From Mycobacteroides immunogenum (GTDB lineage Bacteria; Actinomycetota; Actinomycetes; Mycobacteriales; Mycobacteriaceae), in contig NZ_CP011530.1 of assembly GCF_001605725.1 (NCBI RefSeq), forward strand, positions 3,782,001 to 3,846,000: a stretch of DNA of 64,000 nucleotides, written 5' to 3'. Shown one piece after another: positions 1-9,410 of this stretch; the first letter of the stretch is position 1, and every line of letters begins with the position of its first letter. A model generated the notes under the pieces. The model was not told the DNA's origin. It ran no database searches and saw nothing but the letters and a program-made list of their open reading frames with translations. A program made the translations under genes and the position numbers.

Positions 1-732
1 GGTGTCCCCCAAGATCACAAAAAACTGCTTCCAGTAATGCAGTTCGCGACCATGCTCAGCCGCCAGTGCGTCGACCTCCGACCTGATGGCACTCGCGGCA
101 TCCAACGACGGGAAGGTCCCGGCGTAGGCATACCCAAATCGGGCGGCCAAGGCTTTCGCTTCCTGAGAAGACCCTCCGATCGAGATCGGCGGGGCGGGCT
201 GTTGCACCGGGCGAAAACCGGCCCAGGCGTCCTCTACCTGGTACCACTTACCCTCATAGTCAAAGGGTTCCGTTGCGGTGAGCGTCTTCACAAAGAGTTC
301 CAGATACTCGCGGGCGCGGTCGTATCGCTGCGCCTTGCTCAGGAAATCGCCATCACGCCGGACATCGACATCACTGGAACCTACGACGACGTGAGCCGCT
401 GCCCGCCCCGCGCTGAGGTTGTCCAGGGTGGCGAAAGAGCGCGCCGCGACCGTGGGCGCGATAACTCCCGGACGGTGCGCGACCGTGAGTCCGGTACGTG
501 CTGTGGCGGTCGCGGCGTGAGCCGCGATGAGCCACGGGTCTGCCCATGCACTGTAGACATGGATGAGCGACCGGTCGTATCCAGCCTCTTCGTCAAAGCC
601 GGCCTGCCGCAGGATATGCCCCGGATCAACGTCCCGGGCTCGTGGATCTGCAAGGAAATGTGCTGTACGCCTGTCAAATTCAGTCTCTCCCGGCGGAGGC
701 GCCGACAGAATTCCACCGATGATCTCACTCAT
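1..732 (-). CDS. LLM-class flavin-dependent monooxygenase (partial, cut by window edge)
   Basis: Reading from 732 downward gives 244 open codons to the window edge, so the C-terminus is missing. The sequence has hallmarks of the bacterial luciferase-like/SsuD-NtaA group: LDNLSAGR, then RYDRAREYLEL, then PPISIGGSS. Family members use FMNH2 supplied by a partner reductase and O2 to oxidise sulfonates, aminopolycarboxylates or similar small molecules in the cytoplasm. The ATG overlaps the stop of the upstream double ABC ATPase by four bases (ATGA, 729-732), so the two are translationally coupled. The likely role is to oxidise whatever the upstream ABC importer brings in. The substrate cannot be read from the sequence. 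Confidence 0.85.
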   Translation of the reverse strand, partial: MSEIIGGILSAPPPGETEFDRRTAHFLADPRARDVDPGHILRQAGFDEEAGYDRSLIHVYSAWADPWLIAAHAATATARTGLTVAHRPGVIAPTVAARSFATLDNLSAGRAAAHVVVGSSDVDVRRDGDFLSKAQRYDRAREYLELFVKTLTATEPFDYEGKWYQVEDAWAGFRPVQQPAPPISIGGSSQEAKALAARFGYAYAGTFPSLDAASAIRSEVDALAAEHGRELHYWKQFFVILGDT

Positions 733-2321
733 GTCAGTGACATCTCCTGTTCTGTTTCCTTACTGCCGACCGCACGATCTCCGCGTCCGGCCGCCAGTAG
801 TTGGCGGGTGTATTGGTGCTGCGGAGAGCCCCAGACTGCTTCGGTAAGACCTTCTTCCACAATGCGTCCGTTCTTCATCACCGCCACGCGTGAGCACAGA
901 GAACGCACCACGTGTACGTCATGCGAAACAAAGAGCAAGCCCACCCCGCTGCCCCGCAGCCCGTTGAGCACGTCCAGGATGCCGGCCTGACTCACCGGAT
1001 CGAGTGCTGATACCACTTCGTCGCACACCAGTACCTCAGGATTCATTGCCAGCGCACGCGCGATGGCGACACGTTGACGCTGGCCGCCGCTGAGCGTCTG
1101 CGTGCGTCGAGCAGCCAGGACAGGGCTCAACCCGACTCTCGAAAGCAGTGCGGCGATTCGCGCGTCGTGTTCATCCGGCCTACGAATTCCCTTCGCTTCC
1201 AGCGCTTCCCCCAGAATTCTTCGTACCCGGTATCGGGGATCGAAAGCTCCCGACGTATCTTGGTCGATCAGCTGGATGCGATGTCGTAGCGGCCGGCGTG
1301 AGCGTTCGGACACCCCGCTCCAGCGCATCCCTGCGAGCTCGACAACACCGATGTCCGGCTCGGTGAATGCCGATGCCAAGTGTGCGGTGGTGGATTTTCC
1401 CGAGCCCGACCCACCTATCAAGCCCACGGCCTCACCCGAGTGGACTGTCAACGAGACCGAATCCACACCACCCACACCATTGTGGTACCGCTTGCCGACG
1501 TCGCGCAGCACTAGAACCGGGGCTCCTTCGGCGACTGTTGGCGCAGGCGAACGCGTCGACGCGGCCGCGCGTACCAGCCTCGTGGTGGCGGGATGCCGTG
1601 GCGCATTCAACACAGCATGAGCGGTCCCCGTCTCTACCGGAACTCCCCTGTCAAGCACCAGGATCCGGTCCGCTAGGTGCCCCACAAACTCCAGATCATG
1701 ACTGACCAGCACGACACCCAGCCCTTCGTCACGCAATTGCGCCAGCAAGTCCCGGATACCCGCACGTGTCACCGCATCGAGTGCGGTCACCGGCTCGTCT
1801 ACCACCAGCAGAGCCGGATCTGCCGCGAGGGCCGACGCGATGAGAACGCGCTGACGCTCACCGCCCGAGAGCTGATGGGAGTACGCGTCCAGCCGTTCAG
1901 CGAGGTGTTCCGCGCCCACTCGCGACAAGAGCGCAACCGCCGCTTCGCGCCGCGCCGCTGCGGCGACGGTGCGGTTCGGCGCGACGGCTTCTGTCAGCTC
2001 ATGCGCGATAGTGCGCAAGGGGTCCAGCGACACCAAGGCATCTTGTAAGACGAAACCCACCGTGCGTCCCCGCAGCCGGTTCCACTGCCGTTCGGTGAAT
2101 CCGCGCACATCGGTGCCGTCGATCTCCAACCGTGCGGCGTCTAGTGTCGCGGCACTCCCCAGCAGGCCGGCGAGCGCCTTCGCGACGGTGCTCTTCCCGC
2201 CACCGGAACTTCCTATGACTGCGACACATTCGTGCCGGCTGACCGACATGTCAACACTCGACACCGCCACCTCGGTGCCGTATCGCACGGTGAGTCCTTC
2301 GGCGTCTACCAGCGCGCTCAT
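729..2321 (-). CDS. Peptide/nickel-type ABC transporter, fused double ATPase (DppD-DppF type)
   Basis: A 530-residue protein with two complete ABC ATPase domains in one chain. Domain 1 has Walker A GSSGGGKST (residues 37-45), signature LSGGE (151-155) and Walker B LLVVDE (171-176). Domain 2 has Walker A GGSGSGKST (303-311), signature LSGGQ (410-414) and Walker B LVCDE (431-435). Such fused pairs power family-5 dipeptide/oligopeptide/nickel/opine importers at the inner face of the membrane. It overlaps the upstream permease (ATGA, 2318-2321) and the downstream flavin monooxygenase. Both nucleotide sites look intact, although the second Walker B has a Cys (VLVCDE). Confidence 0.93.
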   Translation of the reverse strand: MSALVDAEGLTVRYGTEVAVSSVDMSVSRHECVAVIGSSGGGKSTVAKALAGLLGSAATLDAARLEIDGTDVRGFTERQWNRLRGRTVGFVLQDALVSLDPLRTIAHELTEAVAPNRTVAAAARREAAVALLSRVGAEHLAERLDAYSHQLSGGERQRVLIASALAADPALLVVDEPVTALDAVTRAGIRDLLAQLRDEGLGVVLVSHDLEFVGHLADRILVLDRGVPVETGTAHAVLNAPRHPATTRLVRAAASTRSPAPTVAEGAPVLVLRDVGKRYHNGVGGVDSVSLTVHSGEAVGLIGGSGSGKSTTAHLASAFTEPDIGVVELAGMRWSGVSERSRRPLRHRIQLIDQDTSGAFDPRYRVRRILGEALEAKGIRRPDEHDARIAALLSRVGLSPVLAARRTQTLSGGQRQRVAIARALAMNPEVLVCDEVVSALDPVSQAGILDVLNGLRGSGVGLLFVSHDVHVVRSLCSRVAVMKNGRIVEEGLTEAVWGSPQHQYTRQLLAAGRGDRAVGSKETEQEMSLT

Positions 2322-3166
2322 AGCCCGGAGCGCTTTCGTTCAAAGGCATTACCGAGCACGGTGATGGCAATAACCACCAGCGTGATAGCGGCACCCGGGA
2401 AAACCGACATCCACCAGGCCCCCGCCAATACGGACCGCCCGTCGGCCAGAATTCGACCCCATTCCGGTGCGGGCGCCGCCGCACCGAAACCGAGGAAGCT
2501 CAGTCCGGCGGCGACAATGATGTTTGTGCCCGCACTGATCGTAGCCAGTACAAGTGCCGGCCCTAAGGCGTTCGGCAGGATGTGCGTACGCAAAATCCTC
2601 GCGGGGCGGACGCCCAAACCTATCGCGCTGCGTACGTAGTTCGCCGCGCGAACCCGTTGCGCCTCTGTGCGAATCAGCCGCGCGTAGCCAGGAATCGAGC
2701 TGATGGCGATCGCGACCAAGACGTTGAGTGCGCCCGGTCCGAGCACTGCCAGGACGAGCAACGACAACAGCACCGATGGGAAGGCAAGGCCTATATCGAC
2801 AATCCTCATCACCGTGAAATCGACTCCCCGCCAACCAAACGCCGCGACCAGTCCCACGGCCGCGCCGACCGCCAGCGCCAGCCCGGTGGAGCCGAATCCG
2901 ATGACGACCGAGGTACGAGTCCCGTGTACTACCCGGGTATAGACATCACGTCCGAGCTGATCGGTGCCGAACGGATGGTCCGCGCTGGGCGGCCGCAGCA
3001 CCACGGTGTAGTCCGTAGCGGTCGGATCAGCCGGCGCGAAGAGACCAGGGAATGCCGCGGCCAATAACACCACCAGAAGGATCAAGGACGCTGTCAGCAG
3101 CGATAGCCGCAGATTGGGCACCATCCGAACCCGCGGTCCGGCTAAAGCCAACACCCCGCCGGCCAT
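2318..3166 (-). CDS. ABC transporter permease, DppC type
   Basis: A 282-residue inner-membrane permease. One N-terminal membrane helix is followed by HPFGTDQLGRDVYTRVVHGTR, which is typical of DppC/OppC proteins, then about five further helices. The conserved cytoplasmic EAA loop (EAQRVRAANYVRSAIGLG...HILPN) docks the ATPase. The open frame runs on upstream to 3526, but that extension lies inside the preceding permease gene. I place the start at 3166, where TGA and ATG overlap (TGATG). It pairs with the DppB-type permease to form the channel. The substrate is unknown. Confidence 0.9.
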   Translation of the reverse strand: MAGGVLALAGPRVRMVPNLRLSLLTASLILLVVLLAAAFPGLFAPADPTATDYTVVLRPPSADHPFGTDQLGRDVYTRVVHGTRTSVVIGFGSTGLALAVGAAVGLVAAFGWRGVDFTVMRIVDIGLAFPSVLLSLLVLAVLGPGALNVLVAIAISSIPGYARLIRTEAQRVRAANYVRSAIGLGVRPARILRTHILPNALGPALVLATISAGTNIIVAAGLSFLGFGAAAPAPEWGRILADGRSVLAGAWWMSVFPGAAITLVVIAITVLGNAFERKRSGL

Positions 3167-4110
3167 CAGCGAAGCCTCGGGTCGATGCGGCGGTTCACGA
3201 GGTCGATTGCCCAATTCAATGCCCCAAACAGCAGCGCGCACAACACGGTGATCGACGTGACGACAGGCATGTCCCGGGTTGACACCGCATCTACCAGAGT
3301 TCGCCCGAAACCTGCACGAGCGAAGACGACTTCGATGATCACGGCGCCACCGAGAAAGCTTGCGAGGGTCCAGCCACCCAAGGTGATCACCGAAGCGGCG
3401 GCGTGCCGGAGGTGATGGCGCACTGTCACGCCCAACCAGGAGACACCACGTGCTCGCACGGTAAGCGTGAACGGTGCTGCTGCCGACCGCTCGAACGAAT
3501 CCTGCAGCACCCGCGCCATCACACATCCGATCGGCAAGGCCAACGCAAAGGCGGGCAGGATCACCGCGTCAGCCGTTCCACTGCCCGCCGCCGGCAACCA
3601 CCGCAGCCGAAACGCGAACACACCGATGACGACGATGCCCAACCAATAGCTGGGTAGCGAGCTCCCGATCAACTCCACCACCGTGAGAATGCCGCGCGCC
3701 CCTCGTCCTCCGAGTGCCCAGGGCACGGCCAGCCCCAGGGCGAGGACCGTGGTGAAGACCATCGCCACAATGGCCAACTGCGCCGTGGACCCGATGCTCT
3801 CAGCCAAGACATCGGAGACAGGACGACCGAGGCGATAGCTTTGCCCAAAGTCCCCCGTCGCGATCTGCCCGAGGAAGGCGAAATATCGCTGCCCCAGTGG
3901 GCGATCCAAATGCAGTGCGCTGACGACCTCATTCCTAAGTTCCGGCGTGGCCGCGACATTCGGGCCCAACAAGGCATCGACGGTATCGCCGGGCATCAGT
4001 TGCAGCGCCACAAACGACATCGTCGCCGCTCCCCACACGACAACGGTGATTCCCGCGAGGCGCTCGGCCGTCTCACGCGCCCAAGGCGGCAGACCACGCA
4101 GGAATCTCAT
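3166..4110 (-). CDS. ABC transporter permease, DppB type
   Basis: A 314-residue permease. The first helix ends in the DppB-like motif VALQLMPGDTVDALLGP; a region resembling LHLDRPLGQRYFAFLGQIATGDFGQSY follows, then five helices. The C-terminus RRIDPRLR is typical of DppB proteins. An in-frame ATG exists at 4125. I prefer 4110, because it gives the four-base ATGA overlap with the solute-binding protein stop that is used throughout this operon. It forms the membrane channel with the DppC-type partner. Confidence 0.9.
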   Translation of the reverse strand: MRFLRGLPPWARETAERLAGITVVVWGAATMSFVALQLMPGDTVDALLGPNVAATPELRNEVVSALHLDRPLGQRYFAFLGQIATGDFGQSYRLGRPVSDVLAESIGSTAQLAIVAMVFTTVLALGLAVPWALGGRGARGILTVVELIGSSLPSYWLGIVVIGVFAFRLRWLPAAGSGTADAVILPAFALALPIGCVMARVLQDSFERSAAAPFTLTVRARGVSWLGVTVRHHLRHAAASVITLGGWTLASFLGGAVIIEVVFARAGFGRTLVDAVSTRDMPVVTSITVLCALLFGALNWAIDLVNRRIDPRLR

Positions 4111-5780
4111 GAGCTCTGCGTCCACGTGTCATACAGCACCGGCAAGACATTGTCGGACCAGTAGTCCAGGCCGCGCACGCGCTTTCGGTATGCGGTCACA
4201 ACCGGGGCGGCGTAGGCCGGCATGCCATACGCCGACTCGCTGATCTTGTCCAGAACCCCGCGGTAGATCTGTGAACGTACGGCCGGATCAAGGGTGCGTA
4301 GACCCTCTCTCAAGAGCGCGTCGAGCCCGGGATCGTGTACCCGAGCTCCGTTCGCGCCGCCGTCGGTGAACTGTTGACCAGACCCGTAAATGGTGCGCAG
4401 AATGTCGGGATCGTCACCGCTCCAACCGAATCCCACAAGATCGTATGCGCCGGCGTTGCGCACCTGGATATAGCTGCCATTCCCAATCGCCACCAGTTCC
4501 AATCGCACTCCCAATTTGCGCAGTGCGTCCTGTAGCCCGGTATCGAAGACAACCCGCTCTGGCCGCTGATATGTGGGGTCGTAGATGAGTGACACAGTCA
4601 ACCGTTCACCGGCCTTGGTGCGGTAACCCTCGCCATCACGCCCGGTGTAGCCCAACTCATCGAGGATGCGTCCGGCGCTGGCCGGATCGTATGAACCCGT
4701 GAAGTGACCATTGGACCCGCGCGCTGTGGCCGCATTGAGAGGCGACTGCGCGGGACGGTACTTTCCCTGAAAGATGCTGCTGGTCAGAGTATTCAGATCG
4801 GCAGCTTGCGATATGGCGGTACGGGCCCGCACATCGTTGAACGGGCTCCGCGTGGTGTTGAAAAAATAGGTGTAGGGGATTCCGGTGGGTTCGGCACGAT
4901 GTACTGCCACACCGCGGATGGTCTCCAAGGTGTCGATGTCGGTGGTGGCCACCTGGTCGATGACGTCAACATCAGCACTCACCAGGGACCCCACGCGGGT
5001 CGAACTCTCCGGCAGAACTCGATACTCCACCTCATCCAGGTACGCAGTGCCACGGCGCTTCCCTACCGGCGGCCAGTCGTACGCAGGATTGCGCGTCAGC
5101 CGAAAGCCTTCCGCAGTGGCCCGCTGCGCGAAAATAAACGGCCCAGTCCCGACTTGTTGCGGGCCCCCCGCGCACAGATTTTCGTGCGCCGCGAAGGAAG
5201 CCGGCGAGTGGAATCCCAAGTTGGCTGTCGAAACTGCCTGCAGGAAGGGGCTATACGGCTCTCTGAGATGTACCACCGCCACATCCGGGCGCACCACCTC
5301 GGTGAAGCGGTACGGGCCGATGAGGGTGCGTGCGTACTGCGACGCTGTCCGCGGAGCGACGATCCTGTCGAAGTTCTGTTTGACCGCCTGTGCGTCGAAC
5401 GGGGTTCCGTCATGGAACGTCACCCCGGTCCGGAGCCGGAACGTGTACACCGTCCCGTCCGGCGAAACCGACCACGAAGTAGCCAGCCATGGCCTGAACG
5501 AGCCATCGGGCTGGGCTTTGACCAGGGAGTCGTACACGTTGCGCATGATCGCGGGCGTCTCGTCTGAAGGGCTGACCTGAGGGTCGAAGCAATCAATGGC
5601 TGCCCCGATGGCGATCCTGAGCGTCCCGCCACTGCGGGGCGGCCCGTCGGAGATCTGATCCTCTATCGGGGCGCACGCGGACGTGAGAGCTGCCCACAAC
5701 ACGGCCGCTGCCGCAGCGCGGGCAAGCCCGCGACGTGGCGACGGATAGACTCGGACACTCTGCACAGCGCCCAGTCTCAC
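4107..5780 (-). CDS. Family 5 solute-binding lipoprotein of the ABC importer
   Basis: A 557-residue extracytoplasmic substrate receptor (SBP_bac_5, DppA/OppA/NikA type). The N-terminus has Arg residues, a hydrophobic stretch and a lipobox-like site ending in Cys36 (LTSAC), so it is probably lipid-anchored outside the membrane. Family features include RIAIGAAIDCFDPQVSP, WSVSPDGTVYTFRLRTGVTFHDGTPFDAQ and the C-terminal LPVLYDTW. The start is GTG at 5780, only nine bases after the regulator stop, so regulator and importer are probably one transcript. Ligand class (peptide, opine, nickel chelate) is not predictable here. Confidence 0.88.
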   Translation of the reverse strand: MRLGAVQSVRVYPSPRRGLARAAAAAVLWAALTSACAPIEDQISDGPPRSGGTLRIAIGAAIDCFDPQVSPSDETPAIMRNVYDSLVKAQPDGSFRPWLATSWSVSPDGTVYTFRLRTGVTFHDGTPFDAQAVKQNFDRIVAPRTASQYARTLIGPYRFTEVVRPDVAVVHLREPYSPFLQAVSTANLGFHSPASFAAHENLCAGGPQQVGTGPFIFAQRATAEGFRLTRNPAYDWPPVGKRRGTAYLDEVEYRVLPESSTRVGSLVSADVDVIDQVATTDIDTLETIRGVAVHRAEPTGIPYTYFFNTTRSPFNDVRARTAISQAADLNTLTSSIFQGKYRPAQSPLNAATARGSNGHFTGSYDPASAGRILDELGYTGRDGEGYRTKAGERLTVSLIYDPTYQRPERVVFDTGLQDALRKLGVRLELVAIGNGSYIQVRNAGAYDLVGFGWSGDDPDILRTIYGSGQQFTDGGANGARVHDPGLDALLREGLRTLDPAVRSQIYRGVLDKISESAYGMPAYAAPVVTAYRKRVRGLDYWSDNVLPVLYDTWTQSS

Positions 5781-5789
5781 CGGTATCGC

Positions 5790-8672
5790 TTACCTCTCGC
5801 TTACTGGCCGCGCGCCCCCTGACTCAGCGATCGACATCCACCGCAACGCGCACTGCCTTTCGAGCTCATGCCCTGTGTCGTCGTGTATCTCCACCGCAGC
5901 CCGGATGAGCACACGCGAGCGGTGCGGGCTGCCCGCGAACAGATGATTGACCGCGTGCACGCCCAGTGCACGGCCTTCCAGTACCCGCAATCCAGCCTGC
6001 GACGCGCGCTGCGTCGATTGGGCACCATGCGCCAGGGCTCGCTTCGGGTCGTTGAGATAGCGGTACGTCAGAGCCAACCCGATCATTGCTTCCACCTCGA
6101 TCCGCACATCCGACAAGCCCTCCGCGATATCCAGCGCGTGCTTGTGCTGCGCCTCGGATTCCTCCAACATTCGCGTTGCGCGCAGCACATCGCCCAAAGC
6201 GACGGACGCGCGTGCTTCACCCGCGGGTTCCTCTAGTTCCCGGAACATTCCGACCGCCGTGGCCGCGTGCTGGCGCGAGACTGCGAACTCCTCCTCCAAG
6301 AGCAGGACGGTGGAGAGATTGAGATGTGCGGTGGCCAGCGCATAGGGGTTGTGATTGTCCTTGGCCACCCGTAAGGCCCGGTGGTGGACCACCGACGCCT
6401 CGTCCAACCGATTCAAACCGACAAGAGCGTGCCCAATGCGTGCCAGGTTATCTGATTGGTATGCATATAAATTCGCGATTCGGTCGGAACTCTCCACCTC
6501 CTCAGCGAGGTGGAGCGCACGCCGCAGGTGTCCCTCCAGGGCCTCTCGATCCGCGTCCGCCCGCGCGGCAGCCGAATCTTGGCCCGGGAGCCACAGCTCA
6601 CCGGTCGCCGAGACACCATCGCGCAGCCGCCGCGTCACATCGGCGAACCTGGTGAATTGGAAGTGATCGCCAAGCTCACGCGCGGCCGATGCTCCGTGTG
6701 CGGCAACCGCATACACGTCTGGGTCACCGCTGGCAATGTCGAATTTGCTCAGCGCGAAGGCCGACAGCGCAAGCCGCGGCCGCGCGGACAATCCCGATGC
6801 CGGATGTACCAATGCCAGCATGGTGAGCCGGTGACGCAGGCTGAAGGAACGCGAAGGGTAGTCGGGGCCCTCCAGGTACCAGACGGCGAGCCGGTCCAGA
6901 GCCCGCTCGTATCCAGCGGTAAGCGGGCGGGCCGCCAATTGCGTAGCGACTCCACCCGACAACGCGACCGTGCCGTCTTCGAACTCAGTGATCACATGGG
7001 AATGCGCAAGCTCGTCGAGCGAGCGCGCTATCTCGGCGGCCGTGAATCCGACCAGGGCCGAAAGGGATTCACGTACAAAATGACCACCGGCCACCAGACT
7101 CATCGCATGCGCGAGCTCACGGCTGGCGTCACCCAGCCGGCCTAGCTCGAGCTCATGCACTCCAGGCACCCGGCCATTGCGCAGCTCCGCGACCACGGCA
7201 GCGCGGTGCCGAGATGGGCGTCCTCTGATACCTGCGGCAACCGCATGCAACGAGGCAGGGTTGTAACCGCACAGCTCCGCGATCTCTTCGAGTTCGCCAG
7301 TTCCCGGAGTGGATTCGAAGCCCCCAATCGCCTCGGCAAGAAGCTTGTTCGCTGATTCCGGAGTCAGGGAGCCCAACCTGATCAGGTTCGCTTCGTGTGC
7401 TGAGGACAGCTCGGGCAATGCCGACCTGCTTGTCAGGAGCACAGCGGAAGCTCCCGATCCGGGCAGCAATGAGGCAACCTCGCCGACTGCGATGACGTCG
7501 TCGATGACAAGCAGAATCGTCTTGCGTGCCAAGATACGCCGCACCAGTGCGCACCGTGCCGCCGGCTCATCCGGGATTCCGTTGGCCCCCAATCCCGCAT
7601 GCACCAACAGTTCCCGGGCCAGCGCGCCCGCGCCGATATCGTGGGCCTGCACGAACCACTGGCCATCGGGATACCTGTCCGCGCTCGCCAAGGCCGCGGA
7701 TACGGCCAATGCGGTCTTGCCGCTGCCGGGCGGGCCGGCAATCACTGTCACGTCGGGGCGGTCCACCGCGAGATATCCGGCCAATGCCGCGAGCTCGTCA
7801 TCCCGGCCGAAAAGCCGGGCACGAGAACGCGGTAACGTGCAGTACGCCTCGGACGCGTCATTTTGCGGCGAGTCCTGGTGGGTGCCGGCCACGACCAGAT
7901 CCAGGGCAGGATCTTGCGTCAGGATTTGAGTGAACAGCTGCTGCGCCCGCTCGCCCGGATCTATGCCCAGGTCCTCGGTAAGCCTTCTCACCAACCCGCG
8001 GTAGACCTCGAGAGCCTCGGCCTGCCTCCCGCACCGGTACGACGCAAGCATCAACTGTTCGGCAAGTCGTTCACGCAGGGGGTGCGCGCGCAGCTCCGCG
8101 CGCAGCTCGCCGAGAACGGCAGCGTGCCTACCGAGATCAAGCGCCACGCCAAACGCCCGTTCCACGAGCGCGGTCCGGTGCTCGTCCCATCTGACCGCCT
8201 CGGCATGCGCGATCGCGACGGACTCCACGTCCTCAAACGGGGCGCCGCGCCATAGCGCGAGCGCCGCGGTCACGTGCTCGTTCTCCAGCAGAACGTCGGA
8301 TTGCCGGCGTGCTGAATCCGCGCGTGCGACCAACTGCCGGACCTGCCCGATGTCGACGTCATCTTCGGCGACATCCAGACGATAACCATGTGTGGTCGAC
8401 ACAATGACCGAACCGGCCCCCGGTGCGGCGGTGTCCAGCACACGGCGCAGCCGCGCCACGTGCACATGGACCGCCGAACGCGCGTTCCGCGGCGGCTCAT
8501 CCCCCCAGAGATGCTCGGCGATCGCCGTAAAGGAGGCGGCCCTGCCTTTGGCCGTCACCAGTGCGGCCAGCAGTGACCGATGTTTGGCGGCCGTGATCGG
8601 CACCGCGATCGCACCACTGGAGCCATGCACGGTGACGGCCAACGGCCCGAGCACCGATACACCCACCCGCAC
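5790..8672 (-). CDS. SARP/AfsR-family transcriptional regulator (DNA-binding, NTPase and TPR)
   Basis: A 960-residue protein. An OmpR-like winged helix (residues about 5-100, with HLWGDEPPRNARSAVHVHVARLRRVLD) is followed by a bacterial transcriptional activator domain (about 105-250). An NB-ARC/STAND NTPase comes next, with Walker A GPPGSGKT at 313-320 and ILLVIDD near 385. The C-terminal third is helical TPR-like repeats. This is the large AfsR-type form of SARP regulators, which commonly activate specialised-metabolite genes. It starts with GTG at 8672. It is divergent from the HpaB/DAHP/asparagine-synthetase operon and directly upstream of the importer operon, so it could control both. Confidence 0.9.
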   Translation of the reverse strand: MRVGVSVLGPLAVTVHGSSGAIAVPITAAKHRSLLAALVTAKGRAASFTAIAEHLWGDEPPRNARSAVHVHVARLRRVLDTAAPGAGSVIVSTTHGYRLDVAEDDVDIGQVRQLVARADSARRQSDVLLENEHVTAALALWRGAPFEDVESVAIAHAEAVRWDEHRTALVERAFGVALDLGRHAAVLGELRAELRAHPLRERLAEQLMLASYRCGRQAEALEVYRGLVRRLTEDLGIDPGERAQQLFTQILTQDPALDLVVAGTHQDSPQNDASEAYCTLPRSRARLFGRDDELAALAGYLAVDRPDVTVIAGPPGSGKTALAVSAALASADRYPDGQWFVQAHDIGAGALARELLVHAGLGANGIPDEPAARCALVRRILARKTILLVIDDVIAVGEVASLLPGSGASAVLLTSRSALPELSSAHEANLIRLGSLTPESANKLLAEAIGGFESTPGTGELEEIAELCGYNPASLHAVAAGIRGRPSRHRAAVVAELRNGRVPGVHELELGRLGDASRELAHAMSLVAGGHFVRESLSALVGFTAAEIARSLDELAHSHVITEFEDGTVALSGGVATQLAARPLTAGYERALDRLAVWYLEGPDYPSRSFSLRHRLTMLALVHPASGLSARPRLALSAFALSKFDIASGDPDVYAVAAHGASAARELGDHFQFTRFADVTRRLRDGVSATGELWLPGQDSAAARADADREALEGHLRRALHLAEEVESSDRIANLYAYQSDNLARIGHALVGLNRLDEASVVHHRALRVAKDNHNPYALATAHLNLSTVLLLEEEFAVSRQHAATAVGMFRELEEPAGEARASVALGDVLRATRMLEESEAQHKHALDIAEGLSDVRIEVEAMIGLALTYRYLNDPKRALAHGAQSTQRASQAGLRVLEGRALGVHAVNHLFAGSPHRSRVLIRAAVEIHDDTGHELERQCALRWMSIAESGGARPVSER

Positions 8673-8843
8673 TTGTGTGCCGTCCTTCTTTCATGCGATG
8701 TCCGCTCCCAACCTTGACATCACGATCTCGGTATGCAGCCTACGAGCGGCCTATACCCGAGCGAACTGTTGCGATCCACCTGATCAAATCGTCGCCGGGC
8801 GGCGGTAAGCAATCGGTAGGCGTTGCCGCGCAGGATCATCTGC
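8673..8843. promoter_or_regulatory. Divergent promoter region between the SARP gene and the biosynthetic operon
   Basis: This roughly 170-base spacer separates two divergent operons and must hold both promoters. A TTGACA hexamer lies at 8713-8718 and a TATACC hexamer near 8750, but they are not properly spaced to each other. I could not find clear heptameric direct repeats of the kind bound by SARP proteins. The assignment rests on layout. Confidence 0.4.
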
Positions 8844-9401
8844 GTGGCACACACCAGCGCGCCGATTCTGCTTCGCACCGACCATGGCAACGCGCCCGTC
8901 GATCACGGCGACGGGTTCCGCCTGGCCGCCCGCTGCCTTGCCAGCAGCGTCGCAGTTGTCTCGGTAAACGACGGTGGCAAGGTGCTGGCGAAGACGGTGT
9001 CGTCATTCACCACCGTCTCCCTGCTGCCCCAACTCGTCTCGGTATGGGTGGGCAGCCGATCGCCCATCGCGCATGCCGCCGCGATGGCAGATGTGTTCAG
9101 CGTCAGCATCCTTGAGGCAGGCCAGGAAGACATCTCCATCGCCTTGTCGGAGCCCGGATCCGGCTCCCGCGGTACCGCGGCGATCGGCATCGCGACCACG
9201 GCGGTGCCGTCGGGCGCGGTGGCCATCAGCGGCTGTCTGAGCTGGTTCGACTGCCGCGTACACGATCTCGTCGAGGGCGGAGACCACACGTTGCTCATCG
9301 GGCAGGTCACCGCCACCGGCAGACGTGAGGGAAGCCCGCTCCTGTACCACGACGGCCGTTACCGGACGTTGGGCACACCAGCACCACAACGCCGAACTTG
9401 A
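8844..9401 (+). CDS. Flavin reductase (HpaC-like) for two-component monooxygenase
   Basis: About 185 residues with the flavin-reductase-like FMN-binding split-barrel pattern: LASSVAVVSV, GKVLAKTVSSFTTVSLLPQLVSVWVG, FSVSILEAGQ, GCLSWFDCRVHDLVEGGDHTLLIGQV and a final PLLYHDGRYRTL. Such enzymes reduce FMN or FAD with NAD(P)H and pass it to a partner oxygenase. The next gene is exactly such a partner (HpaB type), nine bases downstream with a GAGGAG ribosome site between. I chose the GTG at 8844, which has AGGAT upstream; an in-frame TTG at 8823 would add seven residues. Confidence 0.88.
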   Translation: MAHTSAPILLRTDHGNAPVDHGDGFRLAARCLASSVAVVSVNDGGKVLAKTVSSFTTVSLLPQLVSVWVGSRSPIAHAAAMADVFSVSILEAGQEDISIALSEPGSGSRGTAAIGIATTAVPSGAVAISGCLSWFDCRVHDLVEGGDHTLLIGQVTATGRREGSPLLYHDGRYRTLGTPAPQRRT

Positions 9402-9410
9402 GGAGACATC

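Noticed and set aside
2318..3526. 402-codon version of the DppC permease
   Set aside because: The extra N-terminal part lies inside the DppB gene and is not permease-like. The TGATG start at 3166 gives the normal length.
8713..8755. TTGACA and TATACC as one promoter
   Set aside because: They are about 30 bases apart, too far for one sigma-factor promoter, so only the region as a whole is listed.
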